Below are positions 1-7,559 of a stretch of DNA of 64,000 nt, in pieces; the stretch's first letter is position 1, and the number at the start of each line of letters is the position of its first letter. The notes beneath the pieces were generated by a model. It was not told the origin of the DNA, ran no database searches, and saw only the letters and a list, made by a program, of their open reading frames with translations. This DNA comes from Streptomyces sp. SLBN-31 (lineage in GTDB: Bacteria > Actinomycetota > Actinomycetes > Streptomycetales > Streptomycetaceae). The position numbers were made by a program, and so were the translations under genes. Location of the stretch: positions 1,364,001-1,428,000 of the forward strand of contig NZ_VFNC01000002.1 of assembly GCF_006715395.1 (NCBI RefSeq). The letters run 5' to 3'.

Positions 1-242
1 CCCAGCTCCTCCAGGACGACCGCCACTTCGCGGTGGCCGGCGCCCTGCCCGCCCAGTGCCTCGGGCACCAGCAGGCCCGCGAGGCCCATTCCGTCGGCGA
101 GGGCCTTCCAGGCGGCGGGGTCGTGCGGGGTGTCGGACTCGGTGCGCGCGATGACGCCGGGCGCGTCGCAGTGGTCGGCGAGCAGATCCCGTACGGCGGA
201 CCGGAGCGCCTCTTCCTCCTCGGAGTACAGCAGGTCGGTCAT
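1..242 (-). CDS. acyl-CoA dehydrogenase, N-terminal part (cut by window edge)
   Basis: The first 80 residues of a flavin-dependent acyl-CoA dehydrogenase are visible. They begin MTDLLYSEEEEALRSAVRDL and run to the family's helical N-terminal domain pattern ending GLAGLLVPEALGGQGAG..VVLEELG, which matches the usual start of the N-terminal domain. The 3' end lies outside the window. The ATG overlaps the stop of the upstream acyl-CoA dehydrogenase by 4 bp (ATGA), so the two should be translated together. Two adjacent acyl-CoA dehydrogenase genes in Actinobacteria often encode the two subunits of a heterotetramer (known for several mycobacterial FadE pairs). That is an inference here, because the catalytic part of this protein is not visible. 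Confidence 0.85.
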   Translation of the reverse strand, partial: MTDLLYSEEEEALRSAVRDLLADHCDAPGVIARTESDTPHDPAAWKALADGMGLAGLLVPEALGGQGAGHREVAVVLEEL

Positions 243-1423
243 CGGGCCAGGTCCTTCCAGGCGACGTCCTTGTCGGTGCGCGGCTCGGCGGGCAGGCCCA
301 GGACGCGCTCGGCGACGATGTTCAGCAGGACCTCGCTGGTCCCGCCCTCGATGCTGTTGCCCTTGGAGCGGAGGTAGCGGTAGCCGGCGTCACGGCCGGT
401 GAAGTCCACCAGCTCGGGCCGCCGCATGGTCCAGTCGTCGTACAACAGGCCCTCTTCGCCGCGGAGTTCGACCTCCAGGCCGCTGATCTCCTGGTTGAGG
501 CGGGCGAAGGCGAGCTTCATTCCGGCACCCTCCGGACCGGGCTGGCCGGCCACGAGCTGCTGGCGCAGCCGCTCGGCGGTGAGGCGGGCGACCTCGGACT
601 CGACCCACAGCTTCAGCAGCCGCTGGTGCAGGTCGTGGGTACGCAGTTCGGGCCGCTCGCGCCAGGTCTTGGCGGCCGGGGCGATCATGCCTCCCTCGCG
701 GGGCAGGCGCATGCCGCCGATGGCGACGCGCTCGTTGTTGAGCGTGGTCTGCGCGACCCGCCAGCCGTCGCCGATCTCGCCGAGGCGGCGGGAGTCGGGG
801 ATGCGGACGTCGGTGAGGAAGACCTCGTTGAACTCGGCCTCTCCGGTGATCTGCCGCAGCGGGCGGACGTCGACGCCGGGGTCGGTCATGTCGCACAGGA
901 AGTAGGTGATGCCCGCGTGCTTGGGCACGGCCGGGTCGGTGCGGGCGATGAGGATGGCCCAGCGGGCGAGGTGGGCGCTGGAGGTCCACACCTTCTGCCC
1001 GTTGACGACCCAGTTCTCCCCCTCCCGGACGGCCCGCGTGCCGAGCGCGGCCAGGTCGGAGCCGGCGCCGGGCTCGCTGAAGAGCTGGCACCAGACCTCC
1101 TCGCCGGTCCACAGGGGACGCAGATACCGCTGCTTCTGCTCCTCGGTGCCGTACTTGAGGATGGTCGGCGCGGCCATGCCCAGGCCGATGCCGATCCGGC
1201 GGGGGTCGTTGTCGGGGGCGCCTGCGGCCTCCAGCTCGGCATCCACGACGACCTGCAGGGAGCGGGGCGCGCCGAGGCCGCCGAGGCCCTGCGGGTAGTG
1301 CACCCAGGCCAGTCCCGCGTCGAAGCGGGCGCGCAGGAAGTCGAGCCGGTCGGTGGTGGCCGGCGGGTGTGCCGCCAGCAACTCGGTGGTGCGGCGCCGG
1401 AGTTCGGCTGCGTCGACGGTCAT
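239..1423 (-). CDS. acyl-CoA dehydrogenase
   Basis: This 394-residue protein has the full acyl-CoA dehydrogenase layout. It has an N-terminal helical domain, a middle beta domain with the flavin-contacting stretch WCQLFSEPGAGSDLA followed by VVNGQKVWTSSAH, and a C-terminal helical domain ending GNSIEGGTSEVLLNIVAERVLGLP. The last segment contains the Glu of the usual (Y)EGTSE catalytic region, written here IEGGTSE. The length is normal. It should oxidise an acyl-CoA to the 2-enoyl-CoA using FAD, but the substrate cannot be told from sequence. The start ATG overlaps the end of the oxidoreductase gene (ATGA at 1420-1423), and its own stop overlaps the next acyl-CoA dehydrogenase. All three therefore form one coupled operon read right to left. 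Confidence 0.93.
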   Translation of the reverse strand: MTVDAAELRRRTTELLAAHPPATTDRLDFLRARFDAGLAWVHYPQGLGGLGAPRSLQVVVDAELEAAGAPDNDPRRIGIGLGMAAPTILKYGTEEQKQRYLRPLWTGEEVWCQLFSEPGAGSDLAALGTRAVREGENWVVNGQKVWTSSAHLARWAILIARTDPAVPKHAGITYFLCDMTDPGVDVRPLRQITGEAEFNEVFLTDVRIPDSRRLGEIGDGWRVAQTTLNNERVAIGGMRLPREGGMIAPAAKTWRERPELRTHDLHQRLLKLWVESEVARLTAERLRQQLVAGQPGPEGAGMKLAFARLNQEISGLEVELRGEEGLLYDDWTMRRPELVDFTGRDAGYRYLRSKGNSIEGGTSEVLLNIVAERVLGLPAEPRTDKDVAWKDLAR

Positions 1424-2397
1424 GCGGCGGCTCCGTTCGCGAGGGACGGGACGACGACGACCCGGCCGGTGGTGACGCCGTCGCCGACGCGCTGCACGGC
1501 GGCGGCCGCCTCGCCGAGCGGTACGCGCTCGCTCACCAGCGGCTTGACGGCGCCCCGGGCAGCCAGTTCGGTGAGCTGCTCGTGGCAGTGCAGGACCAGC
1601 TTCGGGTTCTTGGTGTTGTACAGACCCCAGTGCAGGCCGAGGATCGAGTAGTTCTTCACCAGGGCGTGGTTGAGCCCCGGGCTGGGAATGGAGCCACTGG
1701 CGAAGCCCACGACCACGATCCGGCCCTCGAAGGCGACGACCTTGGTGGACTGGGTGTAGGCCTCGCCGCCGACCGGGTCGTAGATCACGTCGGCGCCCCG
1801 GCCGCCCGTCGCCTCCTTGACCGCGGCGACGACGTCATCGCTCTTGCGGTCGACGACCACGTCACAGCCCAGCTCGCGGGCCACGGCGGCCTTTTCGGCG
1901 CCGCCGACGACACCGATGACCGTCGCACCGGCCGCCTTGCCGAGCTGCACGGCCGCGCTGCCCACCCCGCCCGCGGCGGCGTGGACGAGCAGCGTCTCGC
2001 CGGCCTCCAGGCGGGCGCGGCGGTGCAGGCCGAACCAGCCGGTCTGGTAGCCGATGTGCAGCGCGGCGGCCTCGGCGTCGTCCAGCGAGTCCGGTGCGGG
2101 CAGTACGGCGGCGGCGTCCGCGACGGCGTACTCGGCGAAACCGCCGTACGGCAGTGCGGGGTTGGCCAGCACCCGGCGGCCGTCCTCCGTCTCGCCGCAG
2201 ATCTCCACGCCCGGCGTGAACGGCAGCGGCGGGCGCACCTGGTAGTGGCCGCGGGCCATCAGCACGTCCGGGAAGTTGATGTTGGCGGCCCGCACCTTCA
2301 GCAGCACCTGGCCGTCGCCGGGGGTGGGCGCCTGGACGTCCTGGAGCCGCATCACCTCACTCGGCTCGCCGAGCTCGTGCACTTGCCATGCCTGCAT
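1420..2397 (-). CDS. NADPH:quinone oxidoreductase family (zinc-independent MDR)
   Basis: The 325 residues match medium-chain dehydrogenase/reductases of the quinone oxidoreductase type. The GroES-like N-terminal half contains AANINFPDVLMARGHYQ, and the nucleotide-binding half has the glycine-rich motif HAAAGGVGSAAVQLGKAAGA. The Cys/His zinc ligands of alcohol dehydrogenases are absent, as expected for this subgroup. It should reduce a quinone or an enoyl/enone substrate with NAD(P)H. It is the first gene of an operon with two acyl-CoA dehydrogenases, so a role as a reductase in fatty-acid or other acyl-CoA breakdown is plausible but inferred. Confidence 0.9.
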   Translation of the reverse strand: MQAWQVHELGEPSEVMRLQDVQAPTPGDGQVLLKVRAANINFPDVLMARGHYQVRPPLPFTPGVEICGETEDGRRVLANPALPYGGFAEYAVADAAAVLPAPDSLDDAEAAALHIGYQTGWFGLHRRARLEAGETLLVHAAAGGVGSAAVQLGKAAGATVIGVVGGAEKAAVARELGCDVVVDRKSDDVVAAVKEATGGRGADVIYDPVGGEAYTQSTKVVAFEGRIVVVGFASGSIPSPGLNHALVKNYSILGLHWGLYNTKNPKLVLHCHEQLTELAARGAVKPLVSERVPLGEAAAAVQRVGDGVTTGRVVVVPSLANGAAA

Positions 2398-2458
2398 GCG
2401 GTGCCTCCACGGGACAGCGTCGTCGGACCGGGGTCTTGACCGGGATCCACCGCATACT

Positions 2459-2470
2459 AAGCGGTCGCTT
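2459..2470. promoter_or_regulatory. candidate operator (AAGCG-N2-CGCTT)
   Basis: A perfect 12-bp palindrome, AAGCGGTCGCTT, sits about 60 bp upstream of the oxidoreductase start in the only intergenic space before the acyl-CoA dehydrogenase operon. Inverted repeats of this size are typical of TetR-family operators at actinobacterial fatty-acid genes. No regulator gene lies next to it, so the assignment is inferred from symmetry and position only. Confidence 0.4.
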
Positions 2471-2511
2471 GCCGCGGAGGGAACAGCACTGCCGGGAACG
2501 TCACACCACGG

Positions 2512-3258
2512 CTACCGCGCCGGGGGCCGAGTGCCGTCCGATCGCTCCCGCACCTTGGCGACGGCCGCCGCCATCTGCTGCTGCACCGCTCCGGACAGCT
2601 GGGCTCCGTCGACGGCCCCCACCAGGTCCTGGGCGAGTTGATGGAGCTTGGTGTTGCTGTTCTGGGAGGCGGTGACGAGTACGGCCCAGGCGGCATCCGC
2701 GCTCAGACCGAAGGTCGCCATCAGGATGCCGCGGGCCACGTCGATGGCGGGCCGGGTCCGCATGGCCCGGCGCAGCTGGTCAACCTCCGTGCGCAGCTCC
2801 TGATCGACGTTCGCGCGCCGGACCGGGGCCTCGGCGACGGGCTCGTCGCGCCGCCGGCCGGGGGCGGAGGACGCGAACAGCTCGCGGGTGCCGGTCAGTT
2901 CGAACAGCCGGGTCACCGCCGGGCTGCAGGCCCGTACACCGATGGTCTTGCCCTGGGCGAGGGCTTGTCGCCGCAGGTCGAGAAGGAGGTTCAGGCCGCC
3001 GCAGTCGCAGAAGCCGACCGCGGTCAGGTCCAGGTCGAGACCGGCGGCCGAGCGGTCGAGGACGTCACCGAGCGCGGTCCGGAGCCCGGTGCCGCCGACG
3101 TCGAGCTCGCCGTGCACGGTGACGAGCACGCGGTCGCCGTCGGCGACGGACTCGATCGTGGCCAGACAGGGCACACCGCTTCGTGGGCCGTCGTCGGACA
3201 CCTGGTCTGGGGACTCCTCTGCGGTGAGGGGCTGCGCCGAGTCCGCGGATTCCGGCAT
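2512..3258 (-). CDS. STAS-domain / ANTAR-domain regulatory protein
   Basis: The protein (248 residues from this start) has two domains. Residues about 30-130 form a STAS (anti-sigma-factor antagonist) domain, with VTVHGELDVGGTGLR and DLTAVGFCDCGGLNLLLDL. Residues about 165-225 form an ANTAR RNA-binding domain, with VDQLRRAMRTRPAIDVARGI and ATFGLSADAAWAVLVTASQN. ANTAR domains bind paired hairpins in mRNA leaders and act as antiterminators. The STAS site that usually reads D(S/C)SGL is DCGGL here, so the phosphorylatable Ser is missing. The start at 3258 was chosen because GAGGGAGAAGGG precedes it. An in-frame ATG at 3288 (258 residues) is possible. It is transcribed divergently from a winged-helix gene. 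Confidence 0.85.
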   Translation of the reverse strand: MPESADSAQPLTAEESPDQVSDDGPRSGVPCLATIESVADGDRVLVTVHGELDVGGTGLRTALGDVLDRSAAGLDLDLTAVGFCDCGGLNLLLDLRRQALAQGKTIGVRACSPAVTRLFELTGTRELFASSAPGRRRDEPVAEAPVRRANVDQELRTEVDQLRRAMRTRPAIDVARGILMATFGLSADAAWAVLVTASQNSNTKLHQLAQDLVGAVDGAQLSGAVQQQMAAAVAKVRERSDGTRPPAR

Positions 3259-3390
3259 GGCCCTTCTCCCTCGTGTACGTGTCTGCATGGCACCCTCAGA
3301 TTCCCTCGGCTGCCCCAAGCACGTCAACCAATACACGAAATCGAGTTCGGGTTTTTGAATACGTGAATGTCCGCTCGCTAGAGTGGGGGC

Positions 3391-3732
3391 ATGGATGGAG
3401 TGCCCGAGCCACACACCGGATGGACGTTTCTGACGAATCACGCACGCGTGCTGGCCGCGATCGCCGACAACCAGAGCGCCAGGATCCGTGACATCGCCGC
3501 ACACTGCCGGCTGACCGAACGCGCAGTTCAGAAGATCATTTCCGATCTGGAACGGGACGGCTACCTCTCCCATGTCCGGGAGGGCCGCACCAACACCTAC
3601 CGCATCGAACCGAGCATGGTGCTGCGCCACCCGGCCGAGGCCGGGCTGACCGTGGCGTCCCTGCTGTCCGTGCTGGCCCGGGCCGAGGCCGACCGCACCA
3701 CTCCCGGCAACCGGCCGCACGCCCCGGCCTGA
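3391..3732 (+). CDS. small winged-helix (MarR-like) DNA-binding protein
   Basis: In these 113 residues the first 75 fit a winged helix-turn-helix: HARVLAAIADNQSARIRDIA is helix 1-2, LTERAVQKIISDLERDGYL is the recognition helix, and the wing is SHVREGRTNTYRIE. The rest is a short helical tail. Proteins of this size act as single-domain transcription regulators, and the ligand is unknown. It is divergent from the STAS-ANTAR gene and may control it, which is inferred from the shared 130-bp spacer. The upstream GTGGGGG is a weak ribosome binding site. Confidence 0.75.
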   Translation: MDGVPEPHTGWTFLTNHARVLAAIADNQSARIRDIAAHCRLTERAVQKIISDLERDGYLSHVREGRTNTYRIEPSMVLRHPAEAGLTVASLLSVLARAEADRTTPGNRPHAPA

Positions 3733-3763
3733 CCCGCCGGCGCGACCGCGCACTCCGGGCCGC

Positions 3764-4351
3764 TCACGCCCGCTTCGGCCGCGCCCGCACGTGCATCCGC
3801 TCGCCCTGCGGCCCGAACAGGCTCAGGAACTCCACCGGCCCCTCCCCGGTCGAGCCGAACCAGTGCGGCACCCGGGTGTCGAACTCGGCCGCCTCCCCGG
3901 CCGCCAGCACCACGTCGTGCTCGCCGAGCACCACCCGCAGCCGCCCGGACAGCACGTACATCCACTCGTAGCCCTCGTGGGTGCGCGGCTCGGGTTCCTC
4001 CGTGCTGCGGGGCACCAGCACCTTGAAGGCCTGCAGTCCGCCGGGCTGCCGGGTGAGCGGCCAGAAGGTGCGGCCGTGCCGCACGACCGGCTTGCCGTGG
4101 ACGCGCGGATCCTCCGTGCGCGGCTCGCCCACCAGTTCGTCGAGCGGCACCTGGTGCGCCCGCGCGATCGGCAGCAGCAGCTCAAGACTGGGTTTGCGCA
4201 GCCCCGACTCCAGCCGGGACAGCGTGCTCACCGAGATGCCGGTCGCCGCCGACAGGCCGGCGAGCGTGGCGCCCCGCTCCTTGCGGATGCGGCGCAGCCG
4301 GGGACCGACCTCCGCGAGCACACCGTCCGTGTCGTCCGTGTCGTCCGTCAT
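3764..4351 (-). CDS. XRE-family regulator with cupin sensor domain
   Basis: The 195-residue protein starts with an XRE helix-turn-helix at about residues 14-70 (RLRRIRKERGATLAGLSAAT, SVSTLSRLESGLRKPSLELL). It ends in a small cupin barrel (HEGYEWMYVLSGRLRVVLGE, then LAAGEAAEFDTRVPHWFGS). Such proteins bind a small ligand through the cupin and repress a neighbouring catabolic or redox gene. It is transcribed away from the flavoprotein gene at 4430 across a 78-bp spacer carrying inverted repeats, so it most likely controls that gene and itself. The N-terminus carries a small 9-bp tandem repeat encoding DDTDDTD. Confidence 0.9.
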   Translation of the reverse strand: MTDDTDDTDGVLAEVGPRLRRIRKERGATLAGLSAATGISVSTLSRLESGLRKPSLELLLPIARAHQVPLDELVGEPRTEDPRVHGKPVVRHGRTFWPLTRQPGGLQAFKVLVPRSTEEPEPRTHEGYEWMYVLSGRLRVVLGEHDVVLAAGEAAEFDTRVPHWFGSTGEGPVEFLSLFGPQGERMHVRARPKRA

Positions 4352-4358
4352 GACGCCA

Positions 4359-4382
4359 TTGCAGTTTCGGCAAACATATTTG
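4359..4382. promoter_or_regulatory. candidate operator(s) of the XRE-cupin regulator
   Basis: The divergent spacer contains an imperfect palindrome TTGCAGTTTCGGCAA (4359-4373, arms TTGC/GCAA). It abuts the inverted repeat CAAACATATTTG (4371-4382) in the only AT-rich patch of the spacer. These positions fit a repressor site overlapping both promoters. No binding data are available. Confidence 0.4.
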
Positions 4383-4429
4383 TCAATCCCGCACCGTGCG
4401 GCGACCGTCGGGCGTGGAGGTGGTCACCC

Positions 4430-5362
4430 ATGACCGAGTCACCCACGACCGAGCAGTACGAAGTGATCGTCATCGGCGGCGGTGCGGCGGGGCTCTCCGC
4501 CGCGCTGGTGCTGGGCCGGGCCCGGCGCCGCACCCTGGTCGTCGACGCGGGCGAGCCCCGCAACGCGCCCGCCGCCCATATGCACGGCTATCTGACCCGG
4601 GACGGCATGCCGCCCGCCGACTTCCTGGCGACCGGCCGGGAGGAGATCGCCCGGTACGGCGTCGAGCTGGTCCGGGACCGGGCCGTGGACGTCGCCCCCG
4701 GCTTCACCGTCTCGCTCGCCGGCGGCCGGACCGTACGGGCCCGCCGCCTCGTCGTGGCCACCGGCCTGAAGGACGAGCCGCCGGAGGTCCCCGGGGTCGC
4801 CGAGCGGTTCGGCCGCGATGTGCTGCACTGCCCGTACTGCCACGGCTGGGAGGTGCGCGAGAGGGCCTTCGGTGTGCTCGCCACCACCCCGATGAGCGTG
4901 CACCAGGCGCTGATGGTGTCCCAGTGGTCGAAGGACGTGACGTTCTTCCTGCACACCGTGGATGAGCGGCAGCTGACGGACGACGACCTGCGCAGGCTGG
5001 CCGCGGCCGGCGTGAAGGTGGTGCCGGGCGAGGTCGCGGAGCTGGTCGTCGAGGACGACCGGCTGACCGGCGTCCGTCTGGCGGACGGGACGACGCACGC
5101 CCGCGAGGTCGTCTTCGTCGCGCCCCGGGCGGTACCGCGGACGGATCTGCTGGAGCGGCTCGGCGCCGAACTGCGCGAGACGCCGTTCGGCGCGTATCCC
5201 GTGGTCGACGAGACCGGGCTGACGACTGTGCCCGGCGTCTGGGCGGCCGGCAACGCGATGGGCTTCGCCGAGCAGGTCGTCAACGCGGCGGCGGGCGGCT
5301 ACCGCGCGGGCGCGACCATCAACGGGGAACTGCTGATGACAGACCTGGACGCGACGCGGTAG
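4430..5362 (+). CDS. thioredoxin-reductase-like FAD/NAD(P) oxidoreductase
   Basis: This 310-residue flavoprotein has an N-terminal FAD-binding Rossmann motif (VIVIGGGAAGLSAALVLGRA) and a C-terminal FAD motif (GVWAAGNAMGFAEQVVNAAA) arranged as in thioredoxin reductase. The redox-active centre is replaced by CPYCHGWEV (about residues 133-141), a CxxC found in the bacterial TrxB-like oxidoreductase branch. The GGAGG at 4416-4420 decides the ATG at 4430. The NADPH-binding glycine motif in the central domain is weak (VLATTPMS in place of GxGxxA), so the electron donor is uncertain. It is divergent from the XRE-cupin gene, which probably regulates it. The partner substrate is unknown. Confidence 0.87.
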   Translation: MTESPTTEQYEVIVIGGGAAGLSAALVLGRARRRTLVVDAGEPRNAPAAHMHGYLTRDGMPPADFLATGREEIARYGVELVRDRAVDVAPGFTVSLAGGRTVRARRLVVATGLKDEPPEVPGVAERFGRDVLHCPYCHGWEVRERAFGVLATTPMSVHQALMVSQWSKDVTFFLHTVDERQLTDDDLRRLAAAGVKVVPGEVAELVVEDDRLTGVRLADGTTHAREVVFVAPRAVPRTDLLERLGAELRETPFGAYPVVDETGLTTVPGVWAAGNAMGFAEQVVNAAAGGYRAGATINGELLMTDLDATR

Positions 5363-5465
5363 AAGGACCGCCGTGTCGAGGTGCGGCCCCGCCGCACGGA
5401 CGCGGTCGGCAGCCGGACCCGCTCGTCCAGGTGTAACCCGGGCGAGCGCGTTGCACCATGGCAGC

Positions 5466-7004
5466 ATGCTGCTTGCCCGGCTGGCCCATGTGTCCCAGGA
5501 GGTCGCCGCCACCTCGGCGCGGTCCCGGAAGATCGCCCTGCTCGCCGAACTCTTCGGGGACGCGGAGGCGGACGACGTACCGATCGTGATCCCGTACCTG
5601 GCGGGACGGCTGCCCCAGGGGCGGCTCGGCGTCGGCTGGAAGGTGCTGAGCCGGCCGGTCGCCCCCGCCGCCGAGCCCACCCTGACCGTGCGCGAGGTGG
5701 ACGCCCTGCTCACCGACCTCGGCAAGGTCGCGGGCCCCGGCTCGCAGGCCGAACGGGGGCGACTGGTCGGCGAGTTGATGGGCGCCGCCACCAAGGAGGA
5801 GCAGCGCTTCCTGTTCGGCCTGCTCACCGGCGAGGTACGGCAGGGCGCCCTGGACGCCGTCGCCGTCGAGGGACTGGCGCAGGCGACCGGGGCGCCGCCG
5901 GGGGACGTCCGCCGGGCGGTGATGCTGGCGGGCTCCCTGCAGGCCGTGGCGCAGGCCCTGCTCACCGAAGGCACCGCGGCCCTGGACCGCTTCCGCCTCA
6001 CCGTCGGCCGCCCGGTCCTGCCGATGCTGGCGCACACCGCGTCCTCGGTGACCGAGGCGATCGACAAGCTAGGCGCCTGCGCGGTCGAGGAGAAGCTGGA
6101 CGGCATCCGCGTCCAGGTCCACCGCGACGGCGACGCCGTACGGGTCTACACCCGCACCCTCGACGACATCACCGACCGCCTCCCGGAGGTGACCGGCGCC
6201 GCGCTGCGGCTGCGGGGCCGGCGGTTCGTGCTGGACGGCGAGGTCATCTCCTTCGGCGACGACGGGCGGCCCCGCTCCTTCCAGGAGACGGCCGGCCGCG
6301 TCGGCTCGCGGGTGGACGTGGCCACGGCCGCCAAGTCGATCCCCGTCTCCCCCGTCTTCTTCGACGCCCTGTCCGTCGGCGACCGCGACCTGCTCGATCT
6401 GCCGTTCTCGGAACGCCACGCCGAGCTGGCCGCACTGGTACCGGAGCCGATGCGGGTGCGGCGCGCACTGGTGACCGGACCCGAGGACACCGACATGGCC
6501 GAGGCCTTCATGGCCGCGACCCTCGCCCGCGGCCACGAAGGAGTCGTGGTCAAGGCCCTCGACGCCGTCTACAGCGCGGGCCGGCGCGGCGCGTCCTGGC
6601 TGAAGGTCAAGCCGGTGCACACCCTCGACCTGGTCGTCCTGGCCGCCGAGTGGGGCCACGGCCGGCGCACCGGCAAGCTCTCCAACCTCCACCTCGGCGC
6701 CCGCACCACGGACGGCGGCTTCGCGATGCTCGGCAAGACCTTCAAGGGCATGACGGACGCGATGCTGGAGTGGCAGACCGAGCGGCTGCGGGACCTGGCC
6801 GTCGACAGCAGCGGCCACGTGGTGACCGTACGCCCCGAACTCGTCGTCGAGATCGCCTACGACGGCCTGCAGCGCTCCACCCGCTACCCGGCCGGCGTCA
6901 CCCTGCGCTTCGCCCGCGTGCTGCGCTACCGCGAGGACAAGCGCCCCGAGGACGCCGACACCGTTGAGACCCTGCTCGCCGCCCACCCGGAGGTGGCGGT
7001 GTGA
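5466..7004 (+). CDS. lig: ATP-dependent DNA ligase
   Basis: The 512-residue protein has the layout of actinobacterial ATP-dependent DNA ligases that are separate from the Ku/LigD repair system. An N-terminal DNA-binding helical domain covers residues about 1-190. The adenylation domain carries the nucleotidyl Lys in EEKLDGIRVQVHR (Lys210). Later motifs are FVLDGEVISF (motif III), EGVVVKALDAVY (motif IV) and SWLKVKPVHT (motif V). An OB-fold domain follows. It seals nicks using ATP, which is additional to the essential NAD-dependent LigA. Its stop overlaps the GTG of the Nudix gene (GTGA), so the two are co-translated. This might pair a DNA-joining enzyme with nucleotide clean-up. Confidence 0.93.
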   Translation: MLLARLAHVSQEVAATSARSRKIALLAELFGDAEADDVPIVIPYLAGRLPQGRLGVGWKVLSRPVAPAAEPTLTVREVDALLTDLGKVAGPGSQAERGRLVGELMGAATKEEQRFLFGLLTGEVRQGALDAVAVEGLAQATGAPPGDVRRAVMLAGSLQAVAQALLTEGTAALDRFRLTVGRPVLPMLAHTASSVTEAIDKLGACAVEEKLDGIRVQVHRDGDAVRVYTRTLDDITDRLPEVTGAALRLRGRRFVLDGEVISFGDDGRPRSFQETAGRVGSRVDVATAAKSIPVSPVFFDALSVGDRDLLDLPFSERHAELAALVPEPMRVRRALVTGPEDTDMAEAFMAATLARGHEGVVVKALDAVYSAGRRGASWLKVKPVHTLDLVVLAAEWGHGRRTGKLSNLHLGARTTDGGFAMLGKTFKGMTDAMLEWQTERLRDLAVDSSGHVVTVRPELVVEIAYDGLQRSTRYPAGVTLRFARVLRYREDKRPEDADTVETLLAAHPEVAV

Positions 7005-7486
7005 CCGCACGGCGCAGCGCGGGCCTGCTGTTGTACCGGCACACCGAAGTCGGCCTGGAGGTGTTGCTGGGCCATATGGGTGGGCCGTTCTTCGCCAAGC
7101 GTGACGCCGGAGCGTGGACCGTTCCGAAGGGCGAGTACGAGCCCGACGAGCCCGCCTGGGAGGCGGCCCGCCGGGAGTTCCGCGAGGAACTGGGGCTGGA
7201 GCCGCCCGACGGGGAGGCCATGGCGCTGGGCGAGGTGCGCCAGACCAACGGCAAGACCGTCACGGCCTGGGCGATCGAGGCCGACCTGGACCCGGCGGCG
7301 ATCACTCCCGGCACGTTCGTGATGGAGTGGCCGCCGAAGTCGGGGCGGACCCAGGAGTTCCCCGAGCTGGACCGCGTGGCGTGGTTCGGCCTCGACCGGG
7401 GGCGCGAGGTGATCGTCAAGGCGCAGTCCGCGTTTCTCGACCGGCTGGCGGAGCACTCGGCCCGACGGGGTTCCGCGGAGCCCTGA
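7001..7486 (+). CDS. Nudix hydrolase
   Basis: These 161 residues contain a perfect Nudix box GX5EX7REUXEEXGU, at GEYEPDE ... RREFREELGL (about residues 45-67), which binds the metal and catalyses pyrophosphate-bond hydrolysis. The GTG start at 7001 overlaps the ligase stop and is preceded by GGAGG. The fold around it (FFAKRDAGAWTVPKG, WPPKSG) resembles the MutT/DATIN-like small Nudix proteins. The nucleotide substrate cannot be assigned from sequence. Confidence 0.92.
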   Translation: MTARRSAGLLLYRHTEVGLEVLLGHMGGPFFAKRDAGAWTVPKGEYEPDEPAWEAARREFREELGLEPPDGEAMALGEVRQTNGKTVTAWAIEADLDPAAITPGTFVMEWPPKSGRTQEFPELDRVAWFGLDRGREVIVKAQSAFLDRLAEHSARRGSAEP

Positions 7487-7559
7487 GCAGACGCACACGC
7501 GTTGCGGTCGCCCGCGCCGCGCGGGAAGGTCGTAACACCAAGCCGCAGGGAGGTCGGCC

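Noticed and set aside
4439..6106. Long open frame on the minus strand opposite the flavoprotein and DNA ligase
   Set aside because: It is a GC-skew shadow: the plus-strand frames have clear family motifs, and this one shows none.
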